DNA of 22,396 nucleotides from CAYRVF01 sp964427535 (GTDB lineage: Bacteria > Chloroflexota > Ktedonobacteria > Ktedonobacterales > JADMIN01). Each line of letters opens with the position of its first letter. Position 1 is the stretch's first letter. The stretch covers positions 1 through 22,396 of the forward strand of contig CAYRVF010000088.1 in the NCBI GenBank assembly GCA_964427535.1, read 5' to 3'. The position numbers and the translations under genes were made by a program. Under the pieces are notes generated by a model, which was not told where the DNA came from, did not search any database, and worked only from the letters and a program-made list of their open reading frames with translations. Below are positions 1-7,211 of the stretch, piece by piece.

Positions 1-1
1 C

Positions 2-742
2 TTTATGCTGATGAACACCGGCGAGAAGGCTGAGGTCTCGAAGAGTGGCCTGCTGACGACCATCGGCTGGGGCTACGGCGGCAAAGTCACCTACTGCTTC
101 GAAGGCAGCATCTTCATCACTGGCGCGGCGGTGCAGTGGCTCCGTGACGAGCTCAAGATCATTGGGAGTGCCGCCGAGAGCGAAGCGATGGCGGCGGGTA
201 CCGCCGACAACGGTGGTGTCTACTTGGTGCCCGCCTTCGTCGGCTTGGGCGCGCCGTATTGGGATCAGTACGCGCGTGGCACCATCGTCGGACTCACGCG
301 CGGCTCGGGCCGGAATCAGCTTGTGCGCGCCGCGCTCGAGGCGACGGCGTACCAGACCCGCGACGTCGCCACGGCGATGGAGGCCGACTCGGGCATCAAG
401 CTGGCAGAGTTGCGCGTGGACGGCGGCATGGTCGCGAACAACTGGCTGATGCAGTTCCAGTCCGACATCCTCGACGTGCGCGTGCAGCGGCCAGTTGTCG
501 CCGAGACGACGGCGCTCGGTGCGGCGTACCTCGCCGGGCTGGCCGTCGGCTATTGGAGCGGCCTGGACGATGTGACGAACAACTGGGCGGTCGATCGCGT
601 CTTCTCGCCGCAGATTGACGACGCGACCCGCCATCGGTTGTACCGCGGGTGGCAGCGCGCGGTCGAGCGTTCCCGCGAGTGGGCAAAGGAGGAAGCAGCA
701 GCAGCAGTGGCCGTCGGCGCCGAGTCGACGTCAGGGCAGTAG
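2..742 (+). CDS. glpK: Glycerol kinase, C-terminal half (5' end outside window)
   Basis: Glycerol kinase transfers phosphate from ATP to glycerol in the cytoplasm, giving sn-glycerol 3-phosphate. About 246 residues of a family of roughly 500 are present, so this is the C-terminal FGGY_C actin-like domain. The frame is open from base 2. The early 'LMNTGEK' and 'SKSGLLTTI' stretches, 'LGAPYWDQYARGTIVGLTRG' and the 'LRVDGGMVANNWLMQFQSDIL' signature are typical of GlpK rather than other FGGY sugar kinases. The last 25 or so residues are an Ala/Glu-rich tail with no obvious function. GlpF and GlpD lie downstream on the same strand, which supports the assignment. The truncation is caused by the window edge, not by a mutation. 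Confidence 0.96.
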   Translation, partial: FMLMNTGEKAEVSKSGLLTTIGWGYGGKVTYCFEGSIFITGAAVQWLRDELKIIGSAAESEAMAAGTADNGGVYLVPAFVGLGAPYWDQYARGTIVGLTRGSGRNQLVRAALEATAYQTRDVATAMEADSGIKLAELRVDGGMVANNWLMQFQSDILDVRVQRPVVAETTALGAAYLAGLAVGYWSGLDDVTNNWAVDRVFSPQIDDATRHRLYRGWQRAVERSREWAKEEAAAAVAVGAESTSGQ

Positions 743-752
743 TCCCCGTAGG

Positions 753-928
753 CGCACCGGCAATCCGCCATATTCGACGTGATAGCCGGTGCGACGAACG
801 CGCCGCGACTCCGCCGGGGCACATGGGGTCGCGGCACCTGGAATCTGTTCATTATTTACGAATCTCCCGCCGCGCTGAACCGCCGCGGGAGCCTCAAAGT
901 TCTGCCGGGAAGCGCGGGCGCTCCCGGC
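753..928 (+). promoter_or_regulatory. Structured glpK-glpF spacer: four consecutive stem-loops
   Basis: The 208-nt spacer between glpK and glpF contains four hairpins one after another. They are 753-793 (9-bp stem CGCACCGGC/GCCGGTGCG, 23-nt loop), 803-834 (10-bp stem with one G-U pair, CCGCGACTCC/GGGGTCGCGG), 864-891 (7-bp stem CTCCCGC/GCGGGAG) and 904-928 (7-bp GCCGGGA/TCCCGGC, extended by an inner 3-bp helix). None has a U-tract behind it. The last one ends about 8 nt before the glpF ribosome-binding site (GGAGG). This could be a processing or attenuation element between the two genes, or an RNA leader. It does not match any riboswitch class I recognise. Confidence 0.4.
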
Positions 929-950
929 GTTCGGTGGAGGACCAGAGCTC

Positions 951-1865
951 ATGGACAATACGTTTCTGAGCCGCCGGGGTCTTGGTGGTGAGATGCTCGC
1001 CGAGTTCCTGGGCACGATGATCCTGATTCTCTTCGGCGACGGCGTGGTCGCAATGGTCGTGCTCTTCAACAAGGCCGGGTCGGCTGGCTACCTGATGATC
1101 ACGTTCGCGTGGGGCTTCGCCGTCACGATGGGCATCTACGTCGCCGGGACGCTCACAGGAGCGCACATTAATCCGGCGGTGACACTAGCCCTCGCGTTGC
1201 GGCGTGGATTCGCCTGGGCGAAGGTGCCGTGGTACTGGCTGGCTCAGGTCGCCGGGGCGTTCGTCGCCGCGTTCCTGCTCTTCCTGGAGTACCGCGCGGG
1301 CTTCGATGGATTTGAGTCGATCAACCACATCACGCGCGGCAGCACCGCGAGCGCGGCCGACGCGGGTGTGTTCTTCACCAGCCCGGGTAACGTCTCGAAC
1401 GCCGCTGGAACCGTGCTCATCAACGTCGGCGTCGGCAGCGCGGTATTCGACCAGATTCTGGGCACGGCGCTGCTGGTGTTCCTGATCTTCGCGATCGTCG
1501 ACGTGCGCAACGCGCCTCCACAGGCGAACCTCGCGCCGTTCATCATCGGCCTGATCGTGGTGGTGATCGGCATGTCGTTCGGCGCGGACGCTGGCTATGC
1601 CATCAACCCAGCTCGTGACCTTGGCCCGCGCCTGTTTGCCTGGGTCGCCGGATGGGGCTCGGTCGCGATTCCGGGCATCAACGGCTACTTCTGGGTGCCG
1701 ATTATCTGTCCGCTGATTGGAGCGACGATCGGCGCGTTTGTCTATGATTACACGATTCACGGTCTCCTCGAGGCGCGCGTGGCTCCTGTGCCAGGTGTCG
1801 TCGAGGAAGGTCGCACGGTGACCGAGCGGCGCACCGCGGACATTCCGACCGACCGCCGCCAATAG
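951..1865 (+). CDS. glpF: Glycerol uptake facilitator (aquaglyceroporin)
   Basis: An MIP-family channel of 304 residues that lets glycerol diffuse across the inner membrane. Both pore half-helix motifs are present: NPA at residues 74-76 ('HINPAVTLALA') and NPA at 219-221 followed by Arg-Asp ('YAINPARDLGPR'). The Asp directly after NPAR marks glycerol facilitators rather than water-only aquaporins. About six hydrophobic segments are visible. An extended loop around residues 113-155 and a charged C-terminal tail of about 35 residues make it slightly longer than E. coli GlpF. The start is preceded by a GGTGGAGGACC Shine-Dalgarno. It lies between glpK and glpD, so it supplies their substrate. Confidence 0.96.
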   Translation: MDNTFLSRRGLGGEMLAEFLGTMILILFGDGVVAMVVLFNKAGSAGYLMITFAWGFAVTMGIYVAGTLTGAHINPAVTLALALRRGFAWAKVPWYWLAQVAGAFVAAFLLFLEYRAGFDGFESINHITRGSTASAADAGVFFTSPGNVSNAAGTVLINVGVGSAVFDQILGTALLVFLIFAIVDVRNAPPQANLAPFIIGLIVVVIGMSFGADAGYAINPARDLGPRLFAWVAGWGSVAIPGINGYFWVPIICPLIGATIGAFVYDYTIHGLLEARVAPVPGVVEEGRTVTERRTADIPTDRRQ

Positions 1866-1877
1866 TTCACGTCGTGT

Positions 1878-1925
1878 GGTTCCCGGTGCGGCGCGAGTTT
1901 CGTGTCGCATCGGGAACCCGATTTT
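1878..1925 (+). terminator. Hairpin terminator or attenuator after glpF
   Basis: A 15-bp stem with two G-U pairs joins 1878-1892 (GGTTCCCGGTGCGGC) to 1904-1918 (GTCGCATCGGGAACC), with an 11-nt loop. It is followed by a short CGATTTTC run. It lies 13 nt after the glpF stop and about 100 nt before glpD, so it probably reduces rather than abolishes read-through, or acts as an mRNA-stability boundary inside the cluster. Confidence 0.6.
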
Positions 1926-2021
1926 CAGCGCAACGAACTGGCTTGCCGCGCACCTCGACCGGGGCGCGCCGGTACGTGACGAACCACGCCGCGACGACGC
2001 AGAAGTGGCAGAGGACTACCT

Positions 2022-3740
2022 ATGAAACCGTTTAGTGCCACGACCCGCAACGCTGTGCTCGAGCGTCTGGGTCAGGAAGCAGTCGATGTGCTGGTGATTG
2101 GCGGCGGAATAACCGGCGCGGGTGTCGCGCTCGACGCCGCAGCCCGGGGGTATAGCGTGGCGCTCGTCGAGAAGTCGGATTTCGCCAGCGGCACGAGCAG
2201 CAAGTCTACTAAGCTCGTGCATGGCGGTATCCGCTATCTGCCGCAGTACGACTTCGCGCTGGTGCGTGAGGCGCTCGTCGAGCGTGGGTTGCTGATCAAG
2301 AACGCGCCGTTTCTCGTCCAGCCACTCGGATTTGTGCTCCCCCTCTACGAAGATGCGAAACGCCCGGTTGGCGTGCCCTTCACACCTCCTGGTGGGCGCG
2401 GGCTCGGGCTCATGCTGACGGCCGGATTGACCCTCTATGACGTGCTCGCGGGCGGTAAGGCGGTCTCGCGGCACACCCGCATCCCCGTGACCGAGGCAGA
2501 ACGGCTGACGCCGAAGCTGAAGAGCGCGGGCATGAAAGAGGCGTTCCTCTACTGGGACGCGCAGACCAACGACACGCGTCTGACACTCACCGTGCTGCGG
2601 ACGGCGGCCGACCACGGCGCAATGGTCGCGAATTACACCGAGGTCGTCGGCTTCGAGCGGACAGGGACGAAGCTCTCCGGCGCGCGCATCCGCGACGTGC
2701 TGACCGGCCAGGAGCGCACGGTGCATGCGCGCCATATCGTGAACGCCGCAGGCATCTTCGCCGAGAATGTGACGGCGCTCACCGGCGATGAGTCCGACGT
2801 GGCGATCGCGCCGAGCAAGGGCGTGCATCTGGTGGTTGAGCGTAGCCGCGTGGGCCTCGACGAGATGGGCGTCGTGCTGCCAGAGACCGAGGATGGGCGC
2901 CTGTTGTTCGTCATCCCGTGGGGCGCGCGCGCGGTGATCGGCACGACGGATACCGGCACCGGCGAGCTCGACGATCCCGTGGCCTCGCCCGCCGACATCG
3001 ACTATCTGTTGCGCCACGTCAACCGCTACATGGATGTCAACCTGACACGCGACGACATTCTGAGCGTCTACGCGGGCTACCGTCCGCTCGTCCGCTCGAA
3101 GAAGAAAGCGACCGCCAACCTCTCGCGCACGCATGTGGTGCTGCAGGAGCCGAACGGTATGGTCGTCATCGTCGGCGGCAAGCTGACGACGTATCGCCGC
3201 ATGGCGCAAGACACCGTCGACGTGCTGGCGAAGCGAGACGCGATGCCGATCGCGCATCCCACGCAGTCGCTGCCACTCTCGGGCGCCATTGGGTGGAACG
3301 TCGCGCGCAGCGGGCTGGAGACTGAGCTGCGGCAGCGCGGCCTTGGCGAGGATACCGTGCAGCATCTGCTGTGGAATTACGGCCGTAACGCGGAGGTCGT
3401 GCTGGACCTGGTCAACGAGTCGCCAGAGCTGGGCGAGCGTATCCTTCCGGATCTGCCGTATCTGCGGGCCGAGCTGGTCTTCGCCTGCCGCTATGAGATG
3501 GCGCTGACCCTCGACGACGTGCTCGCGCGCCGCACGCGCATCGAGCTCGAAGACGCGCAGCGCGGTGCCGGAGTCGCCCAGGAGGTGGCGGAGCGACTCG
3601 CCACTGAGCTCGGATGGTCGCCAGAGCACGTGGCGAGTGAGGTGCAGGAGTACGCTCGCTACGAGCAGCATCACATCGAGGCCGAGGGGTTAGAGGCGGG
3701 CGTGAGCGTCGAACAGAGCACGCTACGGCAGCCAAGCTAG
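2022..3740 (+). CDS. glpD: Aerobic glycerol-3-phosphate dehydrogenase (FAD)
   Basis: GlpD oxidises sn-glycerol 3-phosphate to dihydroxyacetone phosphate and passes electrons to the quinone pool at the inner face of the membrane. The protein has 572 residues, normal for the family. The N-terminal FAD dinucleotide fold is 'VLVIGGGITGAGVALDAAARG' broken by no gaps (about residues 24-44), followed by the GlpD signatures 'SSKSTKLVHGGIRYL' and 'GTTDTGTGELDDP'. The C-terminal DAO_C domain has 'ELVFACRYEMALTLDDVLARRTR'. The start is supported by an AGAGGA Shine-Dalgarno about 7 nt upstream. dhaL begins only 14 nt downstream, so the two are almost certainly co-transcribed. Menaquinone, made by the men genes further along, would be a plausible electron acceptor (inference). 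Confidence 0.97.
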   Translation: MKPFSATTRNAVLERLGQEAVDVLVIGGGITGAGVALDAAARGYSVALVEKSDFASGTSSKSTKLVHGGIRYLPQYDFALVREALVERGLLIKNAPFLVQPLGFVLPLYEDAKRPVGVPFTPPGGRGLGLMLTAGLTLYDVLAGGKAVSRHTRIPVTEAERLTPKLKSAGMKEAFLYWDAQTNDTRLTLTVLRTAADHGAMVANYTEVVGFERTGTKLSGARIRDVLTGQERTVHARHIVNAAGIFAENVTALTGDESDVAIAPSKGVHLVVERSRVGLDEMGVVLPETEDGRLLFVIPWGARAVIGTTDTGTGELDDPVASPADIDYLLRHVNRYMDVNLTRDDILSVYAGYRPLVRSKKKATANLSRTHVVLQEPNGMVVIVGGKLTTYRRMAQDTVDVLAKRDAMPIAHPTQSLPLSGAIGWNVARSGLETELRQRGLGEDTVQHLLWNYGRNAEVVLDLVNESPELGERILPDLPYLRAELVFACRYEMALTLDDVLARRTRIELEDAQRGAGVAQEVAERLATELGWSPEHVASEVQEYARYEQHHIEAEGLEAGVSVEQSTLRQPS

Positions 3741-3754
3741 AGGGGGAACGGAAC

Positions 3755-4381
3755 ATGCCTGCGGATCGTGCGCGCGTGGTGGCGTGGCTGCGCCGGTCGG
3801 CGGATGTGCTGCACGAGCAGCGCGAATATCTGACCGACCTGGACTCCGCGATCGGTGACGCTGACCACGGCACAAATATGGACCGCGGCTTCAACGCCGT
3901 CGTCGCCAAGCTGCCAGAGGTGGCCGAGGCCGATATCGGCACCATCCTCAAGACTGTCGGCACCACGCTCGTCTCGACGGTTGGGGGCGCGAGTGGCCCG
4001 CTCTACGGCACGGCGTTTCTACGCGCGGGCATGGCGCTCGCAGGCAAGCAGGAGATCGCCGCGACCGATATCGGCGCCGCGCTCGACGCCGCATTGCAGG
4101 GGATTCTGGCGCGAGGCCATGCGCAGCGCGGCGAAAAGACGATGGTCGATGCGCTTGCTCCGGCGGTCGAAGCCTATCAGGCGCGGGTCGCGGCGGGAGA
4201 GGATGCTGAGCCCGCCCTGCGTGCCGCCTACGACGCGGCGGAAGAAGGCATGAAGGCGACAATCCCGATGCTGGCGACGAAGGGGCGCGCGAGCTACCTT
4301 GGCGAGCGCAGTATCGGCCACCAGGATCCCGGTGCGACGTCGGTCACACTTCTGTTGCGCACGATGCTCGACGGAAAGTAG
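3755..4381 (+). CDS. dhaL: Dihydroxyacetone kinase ADP-binding subunit DhaL
   Basis: A DhaL/Dak2-domain protein of 208 residues. In PTS-type dihydroxyacetone kinases DhaL holds a tightly bound ADP/ATP that is re-phosphorylated by DhaM and used to phosphorylate dihydroxyacetone covalently held on DhaK. The metal-binding signature is complete: Asp30, Asp35 and Asp37 in 'LDSAIGDADHGTNM', at the same numbers as in the enterobacterial proteins. 'TVGGASGPLYGTAF' and a C-terminal 'ASYLGERSIGHQDPGATS' are also diagnostic. The start has an AGAGGGGGAA Shine-Dalgarno. It lies 14 nt after glpD and 6 nt before dhaM. The partner DhaK is not found in the window; it would have to lie upstream of glpK or elsewhere. 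Confidence 0.95.
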   Translation: MPADRARVVAWLRRSADVLHEQREYLTDLDSAIGDADHGTNMDRGFNAVVAKLPEVAEADIGTILKTVGTTLVSTVGGASGPLYGTAFLRAGMALAGKQEIAATDIGAALDAALQGILARGHAQRGEKTMVDALAPAVEAYQARVAAGEDAEPALRAAYDAAEEGMKATIPMLATKGRASYLGERSIGHQDPGATSVTLLLRTMLDGK

Positions 4382-4387
4382 GCGCAT

Positions 4388-4795
4388 ATGTCGGTTGGGC
4401 TGGTTATCGTGTCACACAGTGCACAGCTCGCCGAGGGTGTCGTCGAGCTGGCCCAGCAAATGGCCCAGGGCGACGTACGGCTGATTCCCGCGGGTGGGAC
4501 CGACGACGGGCGGCTCGGCACCTCCCTGCCGAAGGTGCTCAACGCCATTCAGCAGGCTGATTCCGGTGACGGTGTGTTGTTGCTGGTGGATCTCGGCAGC
4601 TCGGGCCTCGTCGCCGAAATGGCGCTCGAACAGCTCAACGAGCCGCAGCGGTCGCGTGTGCGCATTGCCGACGCGCCGCTGGTCGAAGGCGCCGTGATGG
4701 CGGCTGTGCAGTCGGCCATCGGGAGCGATCTGGACGAGATCGTGCTCACCGCTGAGTCGGCAGTGCAGCTCGAAAAAGTGGAGAAACGCGCCTGA
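4388..4795 (+). CDS. dhaM: PTS-dependent dihydroxyacetone kinase phosphotransferase subunit DhaM
   Basis: A 135-residue EIIA-mannose-like protein that carries phosphate from HPr to the nucleotide on DhaL. The phospho-acceptor is His10 in 'VGLVIVSHSAQLAEGV'. 'LLVDLGSSGLVAEMALEQL' and 'DAPLVEGAVMAAVQSAIGSD' are typical of the family. It is the short, single-domain form, as in Lactococcus, not the E. coli form fused to HPr and EI domains. It therefore needs EI and HPr encoded elsewhere. The 6-nt spacing from dhaL shows an operon. The final residues are a short charged tail. Confidence 0.94.
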   Translation: MSVGLVIVSHSAQLAEGVVELAQQMAQGDVRLIPAGGTDDGRLGTSLPKVLNAIQQADSGDGVLLLVDLGSSGLVAEMALEQLNEPQRSRVRIADAPLVEGAVMAAVQSAIGSDLDEIVLTAESAVQLEKVEKRA

Positions 4796-4825
4796 GACAC
4801 CGCTCCTGATGCTCGCCGCGAAGAC

Positions 4826-4869
4826 CGACACTGTGCCCTCCGTAGAACGATACGGAGGGCACAGTGTCG
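4826..4869. terminator. 19-bp perfect hairpin closing the glycerol/DHA cluster
   Basis: A perfect inverted repeat, arms 4826-4844 and 4851-4869, each CGACACTGTGCCCTCCGTA or its complement, with the 6-nt loop GAACGA. It starts 30 nt after the dhaM stop. There is no U-tract on either side, so it may be a U-less intrinsic terminator or an RNA 3'-end protector. Confidence 0.75.
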
Positions 4870-4956
4870 TCTGACCTACCCGATGGGCGCGACCCGAGCG
4901 TCTCGCGGCGCAAAGAGTGCAACCACCACGTACAGGTGGCGGGGACGTCTCTCCCC

Positions 4957-4986
4957 TTGCGCTGACACATAGCCCAGCATTATATT
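4957..4986 (+). promoter_or_regulatory. Predicted sigma-70-type promoter for the GntR gene
   Basis: TTGCGC at 4957-4962 and TATATT at 4981-4986 with an 18-nt spacer. The -10 box matches consensus at 5 of 6 positions; the -35 box is weak. Transcription would begin near 4993, inside the operator-like dyad that follows, about 40 nt before the GntR start codon. This is the only AT-rich stretch in the 237-nt gap. Confidence 0.4.
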
Positions 4987-5012
4987 CGTACATAGGAGTA
5001 AATGTACGTACA
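4987..5012. promoter_or_regulatory. Operator-like CGTACA/TGTACG half-site cluster
   Basis: CGTACAT (4987-4993) and ATGTACG (5002-5008) form an inverted repeat with 8 nt between arms. TGTACGTACA (5003-5012) is itself a perfect 10-bp palindrome. A further CGTACA lies upstream at 4929-4934, inside a small CCACC/GGTGG hairpin. GntR/HutC-subfamily repressors commonly bind GT-N-TA-N-AC-like palindromes, and GTACGTAC fits that form except for the central two bases. The dyad overlaps the predicted start of transcription, which suggests autorepression by the GntR protein encoded directly downstream (inference). Confidence 0.45.
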
Positions 5013-5032
5013 ATTGGAATGGCAGTGTTTCT

Positions 5033-5866
5033 ATGGCATCCGACCGGGCTCTTCCGCTCTCGACGCGGCACATACGTGGCGCGGGTGGAGTGCGGGCGGT
5101 AGCGCGGCAGCCGCTCCACGCCCATGTGCGCGACACGCTGGCCGGACGCATCGAGCGCGGGGAGTTGCCGCCGGGCACGCTGTTGCCGCCGGAGGTTGAA
5201 CTGGCGCGGCAATTCGGCGTCAGCCGCCAGACCGTGCGCGCGGGACTCGATGCGCTGGTGCGGGCGGGGATGATCGAGCGCACGCGCGGCAAGGGCACCC
5301 TCGTGCGCCGTCCGCCGATCCGGCAGAGTCTCTCACGGTTTTATAGCCTTGCGCACGAGATGGCCAGCCGCGGTGCCTCGCTCACGACCCTTGTGCTCGC
5401 GCGGGGCCGGCTGAGCGCTCACGACACCTTGGCAGCGCAGGCGTGCGCGGCGCTCGAGGGTGCGGCTCCCGAGGAGGTCGGCTTTCTGCTACGGCTGCGG
5501 CTGGTCGACGGGACGCCGCTCGCGCTCGAAACGCTCACCTTTCCGGCGGCGTTGTGTCCCGACGTGCTTGCAGCGCCTGCCTCAGGAGCGGCGGATCGAG
5601 GTGAGCAGTCATTCTACACGCTGCTGGAGGATGCCGCTTCGGTGCGCGTGACACACGCACACGAGACTTTGTGTCCCGTGGCTGTCGCTGGCTATGAGGC
5701 GCAATTGCTGGGTGTTCCAACCGGGACGCCGGTCTTCGAGGTGGAGCGCACCAGCTTCGCGGGCGAGGGCGCTGTTGAGTGGCGGCGCAGCCTGGCGCGC
5801 GGTGACCTCTACACCTATGCGGTCGATCTGCTCAACCCATCAGACGCGCCTGAGGGAGCGCTGTAA
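5033..5866 (+). CDS. GntR-family (HutC/UTRA) transcriptional regulator
   Basis: A 277-residue ligand-responsive repressor. The N-terminal winged helix-turn-helix spans about residues 27-93, with 'GELPPGTLLPPEVELARQF', 'GVSRQTVRAGLDALVRAGM' and the wing 'IERTRGKGTLV'. Residues about 110-268 match a UTRA effector domain ('LLRLRLVDGTPLALETLTF', 'GTPVFEVERTSF'). The ATG start at 5033 has only a weak GGAA/GGCA Shine-Dalgarno; an internal GTG at 5090 would still keep the whole DNA-binding domain. The gene has its own promoter and half-site cluster. The stop codon is 18 nt before the DUF1634 gene, so it is probably co-transcribed with that gene and the permease. Its ligand cannot be read from sequence. 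Likely targets are its own operon and possibly the glycerol/DHA genes beside it. Confidence 0.88.
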   Translation: MASDRALPLSTRHIRGAGGVRAVARQPLHAHVRDTLAGRIERGELPPGTLLPPEVELARQFGVSRQTVRAGLDALVRAGMIERTRGKGTLVRRPPIRQSLSRFYSLAHEMASRGASLTTLVLARGRLSAHDTLAAQACAALEGAAPEEVGFLLRLRLVDGTPLALETLTFPAALCPDVLAAPASGAADRGEQSFYTLLEDAASVRVTHAHETLCPVAVAGYEAQLLGVPTGTPVFEVERTSFAGEGAVEWRRSLARGDLYTYAVDLLNPSDAPEGAL

Positions 5867-5884
5867 CGGAAGAAGGAGCTCATT

Positions 5885-6346
5885 ATGTCCGGCCGAGTCT
5901 CGGACTCCGAGGAAGAGGTAGCTCCGTCAGAAGAGCAGCCACTCGAGCAACAAGCAACGGAAGGCGCGCGCGACCGTGACGAGCTCGTCCAGCGCGCGGA
6001 GCTCATCATCAGCAACGTGCTGCGCGGCGGCGTGCTGTTGAGCGCGGCCATCATCACGGCGGGGGTAGTCGACTTCTACCGTGAGTACCTCGCAAGCTAC
6101 GGCAGTGCGCCATTGTATCAAGACTATCCGCATACGCTCGGGCAAGTGATCACTGATCTCGAGCAGGGCAATCCGCTCGCGATCATTACGCTGGGCCTGC
6201 TCGTGCTACTTGCGACTCCTGTCGTGCGTGTGGCGGTCTCGATCGTCGCGTTCGGACTGGAGCGCGACTGGCGGTATGTCGTCATCACCTCGTGCGTGCT
6301 GCTGATTATCGTGGTGAGCTTTGTGCTCGGCGCGGGGGGCGCGTAA
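5885..6346 (+). CDS. DUF1634 integral membrane protein
   Basis: A 153-residue protein with an acidic, probably cytoplasmic N-terminus (residues 1-35, rich in Glu) and three predicted membrane helices at about 47-63, 98-123 and 131-150. The stretch 'ATPVVRVAVSIVAFGLERDWRYVVIT' is characteristic of DUF1634. Proteins of this family are usually encoded next to TauE/SafE permeases, as here, and are presumed to be accessory subunits; no biochemical function is established to my knowledge. A strong AAGAAGGAG Shine-Dalgarno precedes the start, and the stop codon is separated from the permease start by one base. Confidence 0.88.
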   Translation: MSGRVSDSEEEVAPSEEQPLEQQATEGARDRDELVQRAELIISNVLRGGVLLSAAIITAGVVDFYREYLASYGSAPLYQDYPHTLGQVITDLEQGNPLAIITLGLLVLLATPVVRVAVSIVAFGLERDWRYVVITSCVLLIIVVSFVLGAGGA

Positions 6347-6347
6347 G

Positions 6348-7211
6348 ATGCCTACTGAGCCACAGCTGCTCTTCTTCGTGCTGGTATTTGTGTCATCTAT
6401 CGGCGCGGGACTGGTGGGGGCGCTCGTCGGGCTGGGGGGCGGCGTGTTCGTCGTACCGCTGTTAACCCTCGCGTTTGGCCTCGATATCCACGCCGCGGCC
6501 GGGGCCTCAATTGTCTCGGTGATCGCGACCTCCAGCGGCGCGGCGGCGGCCTACGTGCGCGATCACATCACCAACCTGCGCGTCGGGATGTTTCTCGAGA
6601 TTGCGACCACACTCGGCGCGCTGACAGGCGCGTTCCTGACCTTTGTCGCGCCGCAAGGGCTGCTTTTCGTCGTGTTCGGCCTCGTGCTGCTCATCTCGGC
6701 GGCACCCCTGATCGTACGGATCGGCGAGGAGCTGCCCCACGGCGTCAGGAACGACCGCTGGGCGACAGCGCTGTCGCTCGCGGGCAGCTATCCTGATCGG
6801 CGTCTGGGCCGTGAAGTGGCCTACAACGTGACGCGCGTGCCGCTTGGCTTCTCGATGATGTATGTCGCGGGGCTCATCTCAGGGCTGTTGGGCATCGGCA
6901 GCGGCACCTTCAAGGTGCTTGCGATGGATACGGCGATGCGCCTGCCGATGAAAGTCTCGACGACGACCAGCAACTTCATGATCGGCGTGACGGCGGCGGC
7001 CAGCGCGGGGCTGTATTTCGAGCGGGGGTATATCGACCCGCTCGTCGCGGCGCCGGTGGCGCTGGGCGTGCTGGCGGGCGCGACGATTGGCGCGCGAACG
7101 CTGGCGAGGCTCTCGAATAACACGATCCGCAAGCTGTTCATTCCGTTGATGGTGCTGATCGCGGGCGAGATGCTGATTCGTGGTGGCGGTATGGTGCTCT
7201 CTCATCTCTAG
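6348..7211 (+). CDS. TauE/SafE-family (TSUP) anion permease
   Basis: A 287-residue polytopic protein of the sulfite exporter TauE/SafE family, members of which move sulfite, sulfoacetate or other small organic anions across the inner membrane. The duplicated glycine-rich motifs are visible: 'GLVGALVGLGGGVFVVPLL' near the N-terminus and 'AGLISGLLGIGSGTFKVLA' in the second half, with about eight hydrophobic segments. The start is set at the ATG one base after the DUF1634 stop; an in-frame upstream ATG inside DUF1634 would add nine polar residues with no support. Translational coupling with DUF1634 is likely. The central loop of about 40 residues ('RIGEELPHGVRNDRWATAL') is longer than in many relatives. 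The substrate is unknown. Confidence 0.9.
   Translation: MPTEPQLLFFVLVFVSSIGAGLVGALVGLGGGVFVVPLLTLAFGLDIHAAAGASIVSVIATSSGAAAAYVRDHITNLRVGMFLEIATTLGALTGAFLTFVAPQGLLFVVFGLVLLISAAPLIVRIGEELPHGVRNDRWATALSLAGSYPDRRLGREVAYNVTRVPLGFSMMYVAGLISGLLGIGSGTFKVLAMDTAMRLPMKVSTTTSNFMIGVTAAASAGLYFERGYIDPLVAAPVALGVLAGATIGARTLARLSNNTIRKLFIPLMVLIAGEMLIRGGGMVLSHL

Noticed and set aside
2016..3674. A 552-codon open frame antisense to glpD
   Set aside because: It mirrors the glpD codons almost exactly; in GC-rich genes the antisense frame often stays open. The translation is rich in His/Arg/Gln/Ala with no recognisable domain, and glpD is unmistakable.
4412..5212. 266-codon - strand open frame across dhaM and the following gap
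   Set aside because: It runs through dhaM, the 19-bp terminator and the promoter region of the GntR gene, and its translation has no domain-like pattern.
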